The translations under genes and the position numbers were made by a program. From an uncultured Pirellulaceae bacterium (GTDB lineage Bacteria > Planctomycetota > Planctomycetia > Pirellulales > Pirellulaceae): DNA of 32,661 bases. Below are positions 8,617 through 17,374 of the stretch, piece after piece. The stretch spans positions 1 to 32,661 of the forward strand of contig CALKCK010000013.1 of the NCBI GenBank assembly GCA_938083195.1, read 5' to 3'. Each line of letters starts with the position of its first letter. Position 1 is the first letter of the stretch. Under the pieces are notes generated by a model. The model saw nothing but the letters and a program-made list of their open reading frames with translations, had not been told where the DNA came from and made no database searches.

Positions 8617-9235
8617 AACATCTGCTAAGGATCTGGTGCTTGACCCGATCTTCAACAACAATCCAATTGCACTGCAAATTCTTGGAATCTGCTCCGCCCT
8701 AGCGGTTACCACCAAACTTTCTACATCCCTGACGATGTCGTTTGCGGTAATTGCAGTTACTGCCTGCTCAAGTGCTGCCGTCTCCCTAATCAAAGATAGG
8801 ATTCCAAGCAGCATTCGAATCATTGTTCAAATGACGATCATTGCGTCCTTTGTAATTTTGGTGGACCAAGTCCTCAAAGCGTATGCATTCCAACTGAGTA
8901 AGGAACTTTCGGTATTCGTCGGCCTCATTATTACGAACTGCATCGTGATGGGACGTGCCGAAGGCTTTGCCATGAAGAACTCTGTTTCAGACAGTTTCTT
9001 CGATGGAATTGGAAACGGACTTGGGTATAGCATCATCTTGATGGTCGTTGGTTTCTTCCGAGAACTATTTGGAAGTGGAACACTATTTGGTTTCACCGTC
9101 TTCGCAAAACAGTCTGCAGGCGGTTGGTACGAGCCCAATGGTTTAATGCTACTTTCACCAAGTGCATTTTTCATTATCGGCATATTCATCTGGGTGCTTA
9201 GAACCTGGAAGCCAGAACAGGTGGAGGAAGCATAA
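8606..9235 (+). CDS. nqrD: Na+-translocating NADH:quinone reductase subunit D
   Basis: NqrD is a six-helix membrane subunit (209 residues, standard size). With NqrE it binds an iron centre in the middle of the membrane. The two ligand cysteines are visible: Cys29 in [13 protein letters not shown] and Cys112 in [15 protein letters not shown]. The latter half has the family sequence [14 protein letters not shown] and [18 protein letters not shown] ribosome binding site lies inside the nqrC end, so translation is probably coupled. The next gene starts 2 bases after its stop. Confidence 0.95.
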   Translation: MSSKTSAKDLVLDPIFNNNPIALQILGICSALAVTTKLSTSLTMSFAVIAVTACSSAAVSLIKDRIPSSIRIIVQMTIIASFVILVDQVLKAYAFQLSKELSVFVGLIITNCIVMGRAEGFAMKNSVSDSFFDGIGNGLGYSIILMVVGFFRELFGSGTLFGFTVFAKQSAGGWYEPNGLMLLSPSAFFIIGIFIWVLRTWKPEQVEEA

Positions 9236-9237
9236 CC

Positions 9238-9831
9238 ATGACAGATCTCATTGAACTATTCCTGCGGTCGGCTTTCGTCGACAATCTTGCACTCGCCTAT
9301 TTCTTAGGGATGTGTACGTTTCTCGCAGTTTCCAAGAATGTCAAAACAGCGATTGGGCTCGGAATCGCCGTAATCGTCGTTCAGGCGATCACCGTTCCAG
9401 TCAATCAATTGATTTTGAATCTCTTTCTAAAAGAGGGCTCGTTCTTCCTACCAAAATACAACTTGGAATTTCTGAGTCTAATTTGTTTCATTGGCGTGAT
9501 TGCGGCGATGGTTCAGATTCTCGAAATGACTCTCGATAAATTTTTCCCCTCGCTTTACAACACGCTTGGCATCTTTCTGCCTTTGATCACAGTTAACTGT
9601 GCGATTCTGGGGGGAACCCTGTTCATGCAGCAACGAGATTACGCTTTCGTCGAGAGCGTTGTGTTTGGCGTTGGCGGCGGGTTTGGCTGGGCGTTGGCCA
9701 TTATCGGCCTCGCCGGCATCCGAGAGAAATTGAAATACAGTGATATTCCCCACGGGCTTCGCGGGTTAGGTATTACGTTCATCATCGTTGGCCTTATGGC
9801 TTTAGGATTCCAAGCGTTCCTTGGAATCTAA
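9238..9831 (+). CDS. nqrE: Na+-translocating NADH:quinone reductase subunit E
   Basis: NqrE is the six-helix partner of NqrD with inverted topology (197 residues, standard size). The two remaining iron-ligand cysteines are Cys26 in [15 protein letters not shown] and Cys121 in [13 protein letters not shown]-terminal [19 protein letters not shown] is typical. A GGAGG site spans the nqrD stop. The gap to nqrF is 77 bases, the longest inside the operon. Confidence 0.95.
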   Translation: MTDLIELFLRSAFVDNLALAYFLGMCTFLAVSKNVKTAIGLGIAVIVVQAITVPVNQLILNLFLKEGSFFLPKYNLEFLSLICFIGVIAAMVQILEMTLDKFFPSLYNTLGIFLPLITVNCAILGGTLFMQQRDYAFVESVVFGVGGGFGWALAIIGLAGIREKLKYSDIPHGLRGLGITFIIVGLMALGFQAFLGI

Positions 9832-9908
9832 TTGAATACTTTGAAGTCGTCGGACTGTCACGTCCCAACATCTGCTTACTTTTCATCTTAAGAATTTGAA
9901 CTGTTGCT

Positions 9909-11126
9909 ATGGAAATTATATTCGGCGTTGCCACCTTTACCGTTGTTGTTCTCGCTTTGGTAGGACTAATTCTGCTGGCGAAGAGCTTTTTGGTTTCGAG
10001 TGGAAACATCAAGATTCTTGTCAACGATCAGAAGGAAATTAGCGTTCCTGCTGGCGGAAAATTAATGAGTGCCCTCGCAGAAGAAGGAATCTTTGTTTCC
10101 TCAGCCTGCGGAGGTGGTGGAACCTGTGCTCAATGTGAAGTCAAGGTTCTCTCCGGCGGCGGAGATATCCTGCCGACAGAAACAGGGCACATTAGTAAGC
10201 GAGAAGCTCGTGAAGGCTGTCGCCTCTCATGTCAGGTTGCTGTCAAGCAGGATATGGTCGTCGAGGTTCCAGATGAAGCGTTCGATACCAAGAAGTGGGA
10301 GTGCACCGTTCGGTCAAACCACAACGTTGCTACCTTCATCAAAGAGTTGGTGCTCGAATTGCCCGAAGGCGAAGACGTCAACTTCAAGGCGGGCGGCTAT
10401 ATTCAAATCGAAGCACCTCCCCATGTCGTCGAGTACAAGGACTTCGCTATCGAAGACGAATACCAATCCGACTGGGACAAATACGATGTCTGGCGTTATA
10501 AGTCGGTTGTTGAGGAAGAAGTCATTCGGGCCTATTCGATGGCAAATTACCCGGGAGAAAAGGGCATCATCATGCTCAACGTCCGCGTTGCTTCTCCTCC
10601 GCCACGGATGGACAACGTACCCCCGGGAAAAATGTCCTCGTTTATTTTCAACCTCAAACCAGGCGATAAGGTGACCATTTCTGGTCCCTACGGTGAGTTT
10701 TTCATCAAAGAAACTGAATCCGAAATGCTCTACGTTGGCGGTGGAGCCGGCATGGCGCCCCTGCGAAGTCACATCTTTGAATTGTTCAAGAGTTTGAAGA
10801 CTGGCCGAAAGGTTTCATACTGGTACGGCGGACGAAGCCTGCGTGAGTTGTTCTACATCGATGAATTCCGTGCTCTCGAAGAAGAATTTCCTAATTTCCA
10901 GTTTAACTTGGCACTTTCCGAACCGCTTCCTGAAGACAACTGGACGGGATACACAGGGTTTATCCACCAGGTCGTGATAGACAATTACCTTCAGGATCAC
11001 CCGTCACCAGAAGATATCGAATTTTACTTCTGTGGCCCGCCAATGATGAACAACTGCGTCATGAAAATGTGTGATGATTTTGGCGTTGAACCAGAAAACA
11101 TCTCCTTCGACGATTTCGGTGGCTAG
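9909..11126 (+). CDS. nqrF: Na+-translocating NADH:quinone reductase subunit F, NADH-oxidising
   Basis: NqrF takes electrons from NADH to FAD and then to a 2Fe-2S centre. It has an N-terminal membrane helix (about 3-27). The ferredoxin domain (about 33-125) has cluster ligands Cys67, Cys73, Cys76 and Cys108, in the usual spacing. The FAD-binding motif RAYSMANYP is at 207-215, and the nucleotide-binding [14 protein letters not shown] is at about 275-288. The C-terminal [10 protein letters not shown] and FDDFGG complete the ferredoxin-reductase module. The length of 405 matches the family. The ribosome binding site is weak. It is the last structural gene of the operon; a long hairpin follows at 11209-11268. 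Confidence 0.96.
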   Translation: MEIIFGVATFTVVVLALVGLILLAKSFLVSSGNIKILVNDQKEISVPAGGKLMSALAEEGIFVSSACGGGGTCAQCEVKVLSGGGDILPTETGHISKREAREGCRLSCQVAVKQDMVVEVPDEAFDTKKWECTVRSNHNVATFIKELVLELPEGEDVNFKAGGYIQIEAPPHVVEYKDFAIEDEYQSDWDKYDVWRYKSVVEEEVIRAYSMANYPGEKGIIMLNVRVASPPPRMDNVPPGKMSSFIFNLKPGDKVTISGPYGEFFIKETESEMLYVGGGAGMAPLRSHIFELFKSLKTGRKVSYWYGGRSLRELFYIDEFRALEEEFPNFQFNLALSEPLPEDNWTGYTGFIHQVVIDNYLQDHPSPEDIEFYFCGPPMMNNCVMKMCDDFGVEPENISFDDFGG

Positions 11127-11208
11127 TGCAGACAATCTTAAGACATTCATTCTGCATTTGCTGACCGTTGAGATTCCTACACCCAATTTGTGCTCTGCTT
11201 GACTGGGC

Positions 11209-11268
11209 CGGTACGATTGGATGCAAAATTTTCGAGTACTTACTCAACTGAATTTGCATCCCGTGCCG
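11209..11268. terminator. Long hairpin after nqrF
   Basis: CGGTACG and GGATGCAAA (11209-11215 and 11219-11227) pair with TTTGCATCC and CGTGCCG (11253-11261 and 11262-11268). This gives 16 pairs with one G-T and a 3-base bulge. The 25-base loop contains a smaller GAGT/ACTC hairpin. No T-run follows. It may end or stabilise the nqr transcript. It overlaps a possible promoter for the next gene. Confidence 0.4.
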
Positions 11269-11280
11269 AAATGGTACAAT
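11254..11280 (+). promoter_or_regulatory. Possible promoter for the CxxCH protein gene
   Basis: TTGCAT (11254-11259) and TACAAT (11275-11280) are separated by 15 bases, which is short of optimal. They lie about 67 bases ahead of the ATG at 11347. The -35 falls in the right arm of the hairpin described above. Confidence 0.3.
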
Positions 11281-11346
11281 AGGAAAGCGGTTCTTCCGCG
11301 CGTTGTGTTCATTGGCTCAAACCTGCTTTATTCGGGGAATTAATTC

Positions 11347-11808
11347 ATGATCGTAAGATTGTCCATCACGACCATATTGTTTGTTTTATTCGTAGGCAGC
11401 AACCAACCAGTTGAAGCCCATGATATCTTTCAAGATGTACTCAAAGAAAAATACACTTTAAAATCTTTCTCCTGCAAAACATGTCACCCAGACAGTGACG
11501 ACCGAAAGCTCCGCACACCGTTCGCTGAGCGTATTTATCAACAGATGAAAGATTTGGGTCTTTCAAAAAAGTTTGCCGAGGCGACAGCTATTGATGAAGC
11601 AGCCAAAGCGAAGGATCCTGAATCGGTCGGCAAAGAAAAAGGGGCAGTCTATGAATTCGAGAAATTAGCGGCAAAGGATTTCGATAAAGCTTTCGTAAAA
11701 GTTGCCCAACAAACGATGACCATTGATCAGATCATCAAACAGGGTTTGTTTAATGGAGCTCGGCTCGACACCAAAGCCATCGAAGCAGCCAAACAAGCCG
11801 AAAAGTAA
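11347..11808 (+). CDS. Small exported CxxCH protein, probable monohaem c-type cytochrome
   Basis: This 153-residue protein has an N-terminal hydrophobic signal (about 4-17) with likely cleavage after PVEA at residue 24, so it should be periplasmic. A single haem c attachment motif, Cys43-Lys-Thr-Cys46-His47, lies in the CKTCHPDSDDRK region. The rest is charged and helical, with many Lys/Ala/Glu, and no recognisable distal Met ligand pattern. It does not fit a standard cytochrome c family that I can name. It sits 220 bases after nqrF and 96 bases before the apbE-like gene on the same strand, so a role beside the Na+-NQR is suggested by position only. Haem binding is inferred from the motif. 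Confidence 0.7.
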   Translation: MIVRLSITTILFVLFVGSNQPVEAHDIFQDVLKEKYTLKSFSCKTCHPDSDDRKLRTPFAERIYQQMKDLGLSKKFAEATAIDEAAKAKDPESVGKEKGAVYEFEKLAAKDFDKAFVKVAQQTMTIDQIIKQGLFNGARLDTKAIEAAKQAEK

Positions 11809-11904
11809 CGAGGTCTCCAAATCTTGATTGGCTCTTCGCATCGCCGACATGCGGTTTCTTAATTCATGTCCGGCTAAGATCTCAGTGAACGACGAGAAAT
11901 CGAA

Positions 11905-13194
11905 ATGAAATCATCGAACCTCGGCTTACGACGACTTTACGCCACCCTAGCATTTACTTGCTCGGTCTGGCTGCTTTCTTCGCTCGTTCATTCCCAGGAC
12001 GATGTAAGCGTGCCGTTCGAAATTTCTGGCAAAACGATGGGACCGATTGCCTACAAAGTCGTCATTGCGGATCACCCCGATTCCGTCACACCCATTGAAC
12101 TGCAGGAACGTGTTGCCGAGGTTCTTGAAAACATCAATCAGTTGATGTCCACCTATCAACCCGAATCAGACGTGAGTCGTTTTAATCGATCCCAGTCGAC
12201 AGAATTTCAAACCGTTGATCCAAAAACGGCGGCAGTCGTCGCTCGAGCAATCGAAATTAGCAAACTGACTGAAGGGGCATTCGACATAACGGTCGGTCCG
12301 GCGGTTAACTTGTGGGATTTCGGCCCCAAAAATTTAGATTTTAAGATTCCGACGGTATCGCAAACCGATGCAATTAAATCGTCGATTGGATATCAGTATC
12401 TCGAGGTTCAACTTAATCCTCCTGCAATCAGCAAGAGTGTGGCAGCAGTGAACATTGACCTCTCTGCCATCGCCAAAGGCTATGCAGTTGATCAAGTCGC
12501 AACCGCGATGGACGACTTGGGATGCAAAAACTTTCTGGTCGAAGTTGGCGGTGAAGTGTTTGCAAGTGGCGAACGTTTTTCCGGAGGCAACTGGAGAATC
12601 GGTGTGGAACGCCCCGATGACGCTGGAGTCACCCTAGGTAATATCGCTGAGATTTCAGATGAAGCGATGGCAACCTCGGGAGACTATCGAAATTTCCATG
12701 AACTTGGTGGAATTCGATACTCGCACACGATCGACCCGAAGACTTGCCGTCCCGTTAAACATACGCTTGCCTCTGCATGTATCATTTTCAAAGATTGCAT
12801 GACCGCAGATGCATTGGCCACAGCAATGATGGTCATGGGGAAAAACAGAGGCGAACAACTTTGTCAGGAATTAGGCGCAGAATATTTATTGGTTGAACGA
12901 GAGTCGGACTTTGGAGACGAACTAACCGAGTTCAAATCCAAATCGTTCCCACTGCTGGACGCTCCCCAACCAAACAACTCGCCGACAATTCTCCAACAGA
13001 TCCTACCTGTTTTCATAGGGGCAGTGGTCATCTTTGGGCTGGTGATCATTTCAATGTCCGTGGGAGCAATTTTTGCGAAAAAACCAATCACAGGTTCATG
13101 CGGCGGCTTAGCCAACCAAACCAACGATGACGGAGAAACGAGTTGCGGCATCTGTTCGAAACCGACTACCGATTGCGTTGAGAAAAACGACTGA
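11905..13194 (+). CDS. apbE: ApbE FAD:protein FMN transferase with a C-terminal NqrM-like domain
   Basis: Residues about 38-350 form an ApbE domain, which transfers FMN from FAD to Thr in SGAT motifs such as those of NqrB and NqrC. Landmarks are KTMGPIAYKV (43-52), LSAIAKGYAVDQV (186-198), EVGGEVFASGE, MATSGDYRNF (255-264), SHTIDPKTCRPV, and the metal-binding region CMTADALATAMM (298-309). A signal or anchor helix (about 10-28) places it outside the membrane. The unusual part is the tail: a hydrophobic helix at about 366-390, then KKPITGSCGGL (392-402) and Cys414, Cys417 and Cys424. This is the signature of NqrM (DUF539), a maturation factor for the Na+-NQR iron centre that is usually a separate small protein. 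The topology is consistent, with ApbE outside, one helix, and the Cys cluster in the cytoplasm. It follows the nqr operon. The ribosome binding site is weak. Confidence 0.92.
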   Translation: MKSSNLGLRRLYATLAFTCSVWLLSSLVHSQDDVSVPFEISGKTMGPIAYKVVIADHPDSVTPIELQERVAEVLENINQLMSTYQPESDVSRFNRSQSTEFQTVDPKTAAVVARAIEISKLTEGAFDITVGPAVNLWDFGPKNLDFKIPTVSQTDAIKSSIGYQYLEVQLNPPAISKSVAAVNIDLSAIAKGYAVDQVATAMDDLGCKNFLVEVGGEVFASGERFSGGNWRIGVERPDDAGVTLGNIAEISDEAMATSGDYRNFHELGGIRYSHTIDPKTCRPVKHTLASACIIFKDCMTADALATAMMVMGKNRGEQLCQELGAEYLLVERESDFGDELTEFKSKSFPLLDAPQPNNSPTILQQILPVFIGAVVIFGLVIISMSVGAIFAKKPITGSCGGLANQTNDDGETSCGICSKPTTDCVEKND

Positions 13195-13860
13195 CGCAAA
13201 TAAGAGTTTGCAATCGACCACCCATTGGGAAGGTCCCTGCCCCCGAAAAGCACGGGGCAATCTGAACGCATGATTCTATCAGGACGAGCTGAATTTCCCG
13301 TCCGGCACGAGATAACCAAAAGGACGCCTAGTTGGGCGCGTATCAAAACAATCGATCAATGTAATTGTTTTGTACGCGCCCAAATCGGCGTTGCTTGAAA
13401 GGGAGTTTCACAGAGATCCGTCGGAGTTTCGCCGATTCACCCACAATTCAAAAGCACGTTCTCAATGGAAGCAAAATGATGTTTTAATTTTGAGACTAGC
13501 GAATTCAAGTTTCGATTGAGCTACAAATTAGAAGGTTCCGAAATTTAGAAACCATCCGATTCGAAACAAAAATAAACCACACTTTTGATTCGGGAGGTCT
13601 TTGTAGTGGCTTATCACCATTTATCGCAACGAATCATTTGTTTCCCCAGTCCTAGCCGGTGTAACTCCCACTCATTGGTACAAACAATTGATTTAATCAG
13701 GGGAATCCGAAGAAGGGAAAGCCGCAAACTCAGGTCCAACGCACAACAAATTACTTGTCTCCGGACAAACAAACGAGCGGTTCGGCAAACTGTGTGGTCT
13801 TGCCGGAGACATCTTAACAAGAGTCAGTGAATCCAGAGTTCGCCAGCAGAACGAAGGCAA
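13195..13860. other. Intergenic region between convergent apbE and GDPD genes
   Basis: These 666 bases contain no convincing gene. A small GC hairpin TGCCCC/GGGGCA lies at 13238-13259 shortly after apbE, and a large inverted repeat at 13334-13381 is listed separately. The remainder (13382-13860) is AT-rich with only short unsupported frames. Confidence 0.5.
13334..13381. repeat. Large imperfect inverted repeat
   Basis: GGGCGCGTA and AAAACAAT (13334-13342 and 13345-13352) pair with ATTGTTTT and TACGCGCCC (13364-13371 and 13373-13381). This gives 17 pairs interrupted by a 2x1 internal loop and capped by an 11-base loop. It could be a bidirectional transcription barrier between the convergent apbE and GDPD genes, or a copy of a dispersed palindromic element. 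No T-run follows on either side. Confidence 0.55.
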
Positions 13861-14961
13861 TTAATACACAAAGTCCATCGGCAAATCAACAATAAATCCA
13901 TCCACTCCGCACTGTTTGAGTTTGTTCTGGTCGTTCGCATCTTCCGTGCCATACACCCAGACTTCGACGCGACGCTCTATCGCCCGCGTCAACATTGCCT
14001 TACTCGCAAAGGTCACTGGAAGCACGAGTATCGGAGTCCCGCCATGCGATGTTTCAAGCTGGGACAGTTTTTCAAATATCCGTGACGGAAAAAGTAATAC
14101 ATCTAGTCGATTATCGAAATGCTTTGCCAAGACGGTGTAACCTAATTGAAAATCTCGCCCACCAAAACCGTCCACCGGTTTACGATTTCGCAGAAACGTA
14201 ATCCATTGATTGAGGATATTAAAATCACCGAAAATCGTAACCCTATCTGAACCAATTTGATGTTGGCTTAATTGGAAAGCAATCTTTTCGAAGGCGGCTG
14301 TTAATTTAAATCCATCTAATAAACTGGCAAATTTCAGATCCAAAATTATTTTTTGGTTGGAACCAGAAACGAGGTCTAAAAACTCAGACAACAAGACAAC
14401 ACGATCCAACCTTGGACTTTCAGTTCGATAACTCAGCTCGCGAATCCTACTCAACGTCAGATCTTCGATACGTTCAATCCCCGATGCCCGGAAGCGATTC
14501 GGGACATTCAATTTGTCTAAATCCGTATCATGGTACAAAATAAGATCATTTTCATTCCCAGTGAACGACCGCAGATCGATTTCGATAAATTCAATCCTGG
14601 CCGCAAGTGCTGCGCTAATTCCCCGGCGAGTATTTCCAATTTTCACATCAGTTAGCTCCCCATTTTTCATGATCTGACCAGCGACGGCGGAACCGCGATG
14701 CCCAGTAATTGCGATGGACTTATCGGAGTCGGCTTTATCGAGCTTCGGTTTCTTGACGTATAAATCTTGGAACCATGCCAGCGTCGCATTACCGACTACG
14801 TCGTCTCCGTACGAAAAATTAATTCGCTCGAATAAAATGAGGCCAATTATCATTATCAACGATACGGCAACCACCGCGAGGCTTCTTGCGCAACGAACAA
14901 CAGGTCGTTTAATGAATAGCCTCAAAGAAGTCTCCCCAGAGAGCAGCGCGAGTTTCACCAA
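13861..14961 (-). CDS. Membrane-anchored glycerophosphodiester phosphodiesterase family protein
   Basis: The protein has an N-terminal membrane helix (about residues 27-45) followed by a GDPD TIM-barrel-like domain. The catalytic signature is visible: His88-Arg89-Gly90 in ITGHRGSAVAG, Glu127 and Asp129 in FIEIDLRSF, and His144-Asp145 in LILYHDTDLDKL. Later strands also fit, such as IILDLKFA and the C-terminal CGVDGFIVDLP. Family members hydrolyse glycerophosphodiesters to an alcohol and glycerol 3-phosphate. Here there is a longer insertion between HRG and the usual ENT position (IGNT, about 108-111). The first start is TTG 14959-14961 without a good ribosome binding site. TTG 14923-14925 has GGGGAG just ahead and may be the true start, giving 354 residues. 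The substrate is unknown. Confidence 0.82.
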   Translation of the reverse strand: MVKLALLSGETSLRLFIKRPVVRCARSLAVVAVSLIMIIGLILFERINFSYGDDVVGNATLAWFQDLYVKKPKLDKADSDKSIAITGHRGSAVAGQIMKNGELTDVKIGNTRRGISAALAARIEFIEIDLRSFTGNENDLILYHDTDLDKLNVPNRFRASGIERIEDLTLSRIRELSYRTESPRLDRVVLLSEFLDLVSGSNQKIILDLKFASLLDGFKLTAAFEKIAFQLSQHQIGSDRVTIFGDFNILNQWITFLRNRKPVDGFGGRDFQLGYTVLAKHFDNRLDVLLFPSRIFEKLSQLETSHGGTPILVLPVTFASKAMLTRAIERRVEVWVYGTEDANDQNKLKQCGVDGFIVDLPMDFVY

Positions 14962-15051
14962 GGTTAGCTAGGAACAAATTTCCATTGGCTGTCGGAGAAA
15001 CCGAATCGGGACGTCGAATCCTTGATCTTCGAATTAGCATCCCAGAGGTCG

Positions 15052-15483
15052 TTAAACCAACAAAGCCGTACCTTGTACTTCATCACCACAGATCTTGAAA
15101 ACCGTATCAAGATGCATCAACTCAAATACTTCAATAACAATCGGTTCAACTTGGCAAAAAACCACCTTGCCCGAACGCAATTCCTGAGCCTTTTGAATTT
15201 TAACCAAATTGGCAATGGTTCCAGAATTGATAGTGTTGACCCGAGAAAAGTCCAACAGCAATTTTCTTGGAAACTCCGCATCCTCGATTTTCAATAAACT
15301 CTCAATTCCGTCTGAGTCGATTTCTCTAACGGTCGTGATCATGTCCTCGCCGAACGCTTGAACTTCGCCGCAATTCGGACAGGGAGTATCGCCATCGTCC
15401 TGTAAATGGAGAACCGACACATCGGACTTGCAGAGGTGACAACGATGCGGACGACCGTCGGTCGTTTTAGATGAAATTATCAT
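15052..15483 (-). CDS. STAS-domain protein with N-terminal zinc ribbon
   Basis: This is a 143-residue cytoplasmic protein. Residues 12-40 hold two CxxC pairs, Cys15/Cys18 (CHLC) and Cys35/Cys38 (CPNC), which form a likely zinc ribbon. Residues about 50-143 match a STAS fold of the SpoIIAA anti-sigma-factor-antagonist type, with LLLDFSRVNTINSGTIANLV, helix and strand alternation, and the terminal HLDTVFKI. The Ser in INSGT (about residue 87) lies where SpoIIAA-type proteins are phosphorylated by a partner kinase. No kinase or sigma factor is next to it, so the partner is unknown. It could also be a sensory STAS unit. It is transcribed in the same direction as its neighbours but spaced from them. 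Confidence 0.75.
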   Translation of the reverse strand: MIISSKTTDGRPHRCHLCKSDVSVLHLQDDGDTPCPNCGEVQAFGEDMITTVREIDSDGIESLLKIEDAEFPRKLLLDFSRVNTINSGTIANLVKIQKAQELRSGKVVFCQVEPIVIEVFELMHLDTVFKICGDEVQGTALLV

Positions 15484-15642
15484 TTAGTCTCAATCGAAGT
15501 TTGCCGCTTGGTTCTTCAAACGACGTTTTGAACAAACTCGTACTGATTACAGTTTACCTTGTTTGGTCAGCTTTGAGCAGTCCATGTTGAGCCCAAGTTC
15601 AAAATCAATGGCCATAATGGTAGAATTGAAAACCAATATTTA

Positions 15643-16029
15643 TCAATCGTCGAGTGGGTGCTTTTTCGGAGGCGCAGGTGGTTTCGCTTTTTTAGGACGC
15701 CCTCGACCCAAACTACCGAATAAGGCAAGAATTCCGCACGCAATTGTCAAATCCTCGACAATTGCAAAAATTTGCATATTCGAAAACCACGGAGACATGC
15801 CATTGCGCATAGAAAATGAAGACATGCTTCCCATGCCGGCTGCAAAGGCAAACAACACCAAGCCGATCGATGCCACTAGAAATTGAACCAAGAAACAGCC
15901 AACGGACAAACGAAACAAAATCGGTCTGTAGATTCGCTCGGGCTTAAACACCATCACTACGATCAGGGCAACAAACCAAAAACTGACAATGCCTAAATTC
16001 TGAAGACCTTCAAACGGATTTCCACTCAT
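15643..16029 (-). CDS. Hypothetical small integral membrane protein
   Basis: This 128-residue protein has three hydrophobic segments (about residues 10-28, 38-66 and 84-105) and a basic, Pro/Lys-rich tail of about 23 residues beginning at GRGRPKK. It starts MSGNPFEGLQNLG. No family is recognised. The gene lies between the STAS protein and the TPR lipoprotein on the same strand, about 80-160 bases from each. It is supported by a clean membrane pattern and an isolated frame; function is unknown. Confidence 0.6.
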   Translation of the reverse strand: MSGNPFEGLQNLGIVSFWFVALIVVMVFKPERIYRPILFRLSVGCFLVQFLVASIGLVLFAFAAGMGSMSSFSMRNGMSPWFSNMQIFAIVEDLTIACGILALFGSLGRGRPKKAKPPAPPKKHPLDD

Positions 16030-16112
16030 CGAGACCCCTCACTAACTCATAGTTAATAATAGTATTGTCGCAACACGATTATAAATACGATTTACTAGAA
16101 CAACGTGTATTG

Positions 16113-16577
16113 CTAATCCTCATTTGGTTCCGGGCCGATCCCTTGCTCACGTCCATCAGCTTCCATTTGCTCACGACTAAGATAGGCATTTCCGTCACGC
16201 GGATTTAGTTGAATTGCTTTTTCCATGTCCTCAATCGCAGATTGATAGTCACCCAAACGATGACGCGCTAGCCCGCGATTCAAATACGCTTCAGGGAAGG
16301 TTGGCTGGATCAGGATCGCCTTGGAATAATCTTTAATCGCTTCTTCATGCAAACCAATCTGATAACGCGCGAGCCCTCGGTAGTAGTGGGCTTCTGCGTG
16401 TCCCGGCTCTAATCGAATCACCGTAGTAAAACTGGTAATCGCGTTTTGATAGTCTCCTGCATTGGATGCCTTGAGCCCGTCTTCTAACTCGGTCGAGGCT
16501 CGATCTGACCAACATCCATTAGCGACTAAACATACGCTGGCCAATCCCAGATAGAGTATGACTCGGACGTGTTTCAT
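16113..16577 (-). CDS. TPR-repeat lipoprotein
   Basis: This 154-residue protein has a lipoprotein-type signal: basic start, hydrophobic core, and a cleavage region ending ANGC with Cys22 as the likely lipidated residue. Three tandem 34-residue tetratricopeptide repeats follow at about 30-63, 64-97 and 98-131. Conserved TPR positions are seen, for example HYYRGLARYQIGLHEEAIKD and YLNRGLARHRLGDYQSAIED. TPRs mediate protein-protein contacts; no enzyme domain is present. AGGTG precedes the ATG at suitable spacing. The lipobox is imperfect, since Ala rather than Leu/Val stands at -3. Confidence 0.82.
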   Translation of the reverse strand: MKHVRVILYLGLASVCLVANGCWSDRASTELEDGLKASNAGDYQNAITSFTTVIRLEPGHAEAHYYRGLARYQIGLHEEAIKDYSKAILIQPTFPEAYLNRGLARHRLGDYQSAIEDMEKAIQLNPRDGNAYLSREQMEADGREQGIGPEPNED

Positions 16578-17101
16578 CTTTTCACCTAAAACGTGGAATT
16601 TCCAACAACGCGTTCACGGAGGTAAAATAAGCAGAGATATAATTACAGTGATAAAGTTAAAAGGTATTAATGAATATTGGAATCGTAATCGACTAATGAG
16701 TAATCGCGAACAGCAAATTCTTAGGTGTCCCTTGAAGCCAATAGTTACCTTCAAACGCCTCAAAACCGCTAGCAGTGAAGCGACACTTCCCAATCCGATA
16801 AAAAGTCTATTCGTGGCGACGTTGAAACATAACGAACAACGGTTTTTGCCCAAGACTGGGGAAAGCCCCAACTAGTTTCCACCCAACAGAATACTGCCTC
16901 AATCAAGGATTAGGGCTTCAGCAGCTCAATGGGGATGCTACTTCTGTTCCAGCACCTACATCAGGCACCGTTCCCCAGTATCGGCGAGAGCATTTCAAGT
17001 TAATTTAGAAATCGCGACAACCTTTTGTCGTACCCTTCGATAGCAAAAGTAGGAAGTTCGCCATTTCACGTTCAGTCAGCGAAACGAGTCCTGGAGTAAC
17101 G

Positions 17102-17227
17102 ATGGGGTCACGAAACAAAAAACAAAGAATCCGCACCATTGCAGAACAAGGCTGTATGGCCTTCATTCTTGGCTGGCTCGTTTCAATTATTGCGTTTGGA
17201 TTCCTAATTAACTCATGGCTATATTAG
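17102..17227 (+). CDS. 41-residue single-helix membrane protein
   Basis: ATG 17102 is preceded by GGAG at good spacing and the frame ends at TAG 17225-17227. The protein begins with a basic segment MGSRNKKQRIRTIAEQGC and continues with one hydrophobic helix of about 20 residues ending at a Trp-Leu-Tyr terminus. A positive N-terminus followed by one helix suggests an inner-membrane microprotein with the N-terminus inside. No family is recognised. It stands alone on the + strand, with minus-strand genes on both sides. Confidence 0.5.
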   Translation: MGSRNKKQRIRTIAEQGCMAFILGWLVSIIAFGFLINSWLY

Positions 17228-17374
17228 CAGCCAATGCTCCTTACTGACTCCATTCAAGTCCAGTTTGAATTAAACACCAGTTTGTTCTTCGAAAACCAAA
17301 TGGCGAGAAATCAAGTTTCGATTTAGATTTGGAAATTCACCGAGGCCATTATTTCCAACCCATCCACCAATGGC

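Noticed and set aside
8248..8823. A 191-codon minus-strand frame
   Set aside because: It is antisense across the nqrC-nqrD junction; both sense genes are well supported.
10069..10674. A 201-codon + strand frame inside nqrF
   Set aside because: Out-of-frame shadow with Ser/Arg/Lys-rich composition; nqrF reads through in its own frame with all ligands.
13585..13830. Overlapping frames on both strands between apbE and the GDPD gene
   Set aside because: Neither shows domains or a ribosome binding site, and the composition is not protein-like.
16558..16875. Overlapping frames on both strands upstream of the TPR lipoprotein
   Set aside because: Mutually exclusive, low-complexity translations without motifs; one overlaps the lipoprotein start.
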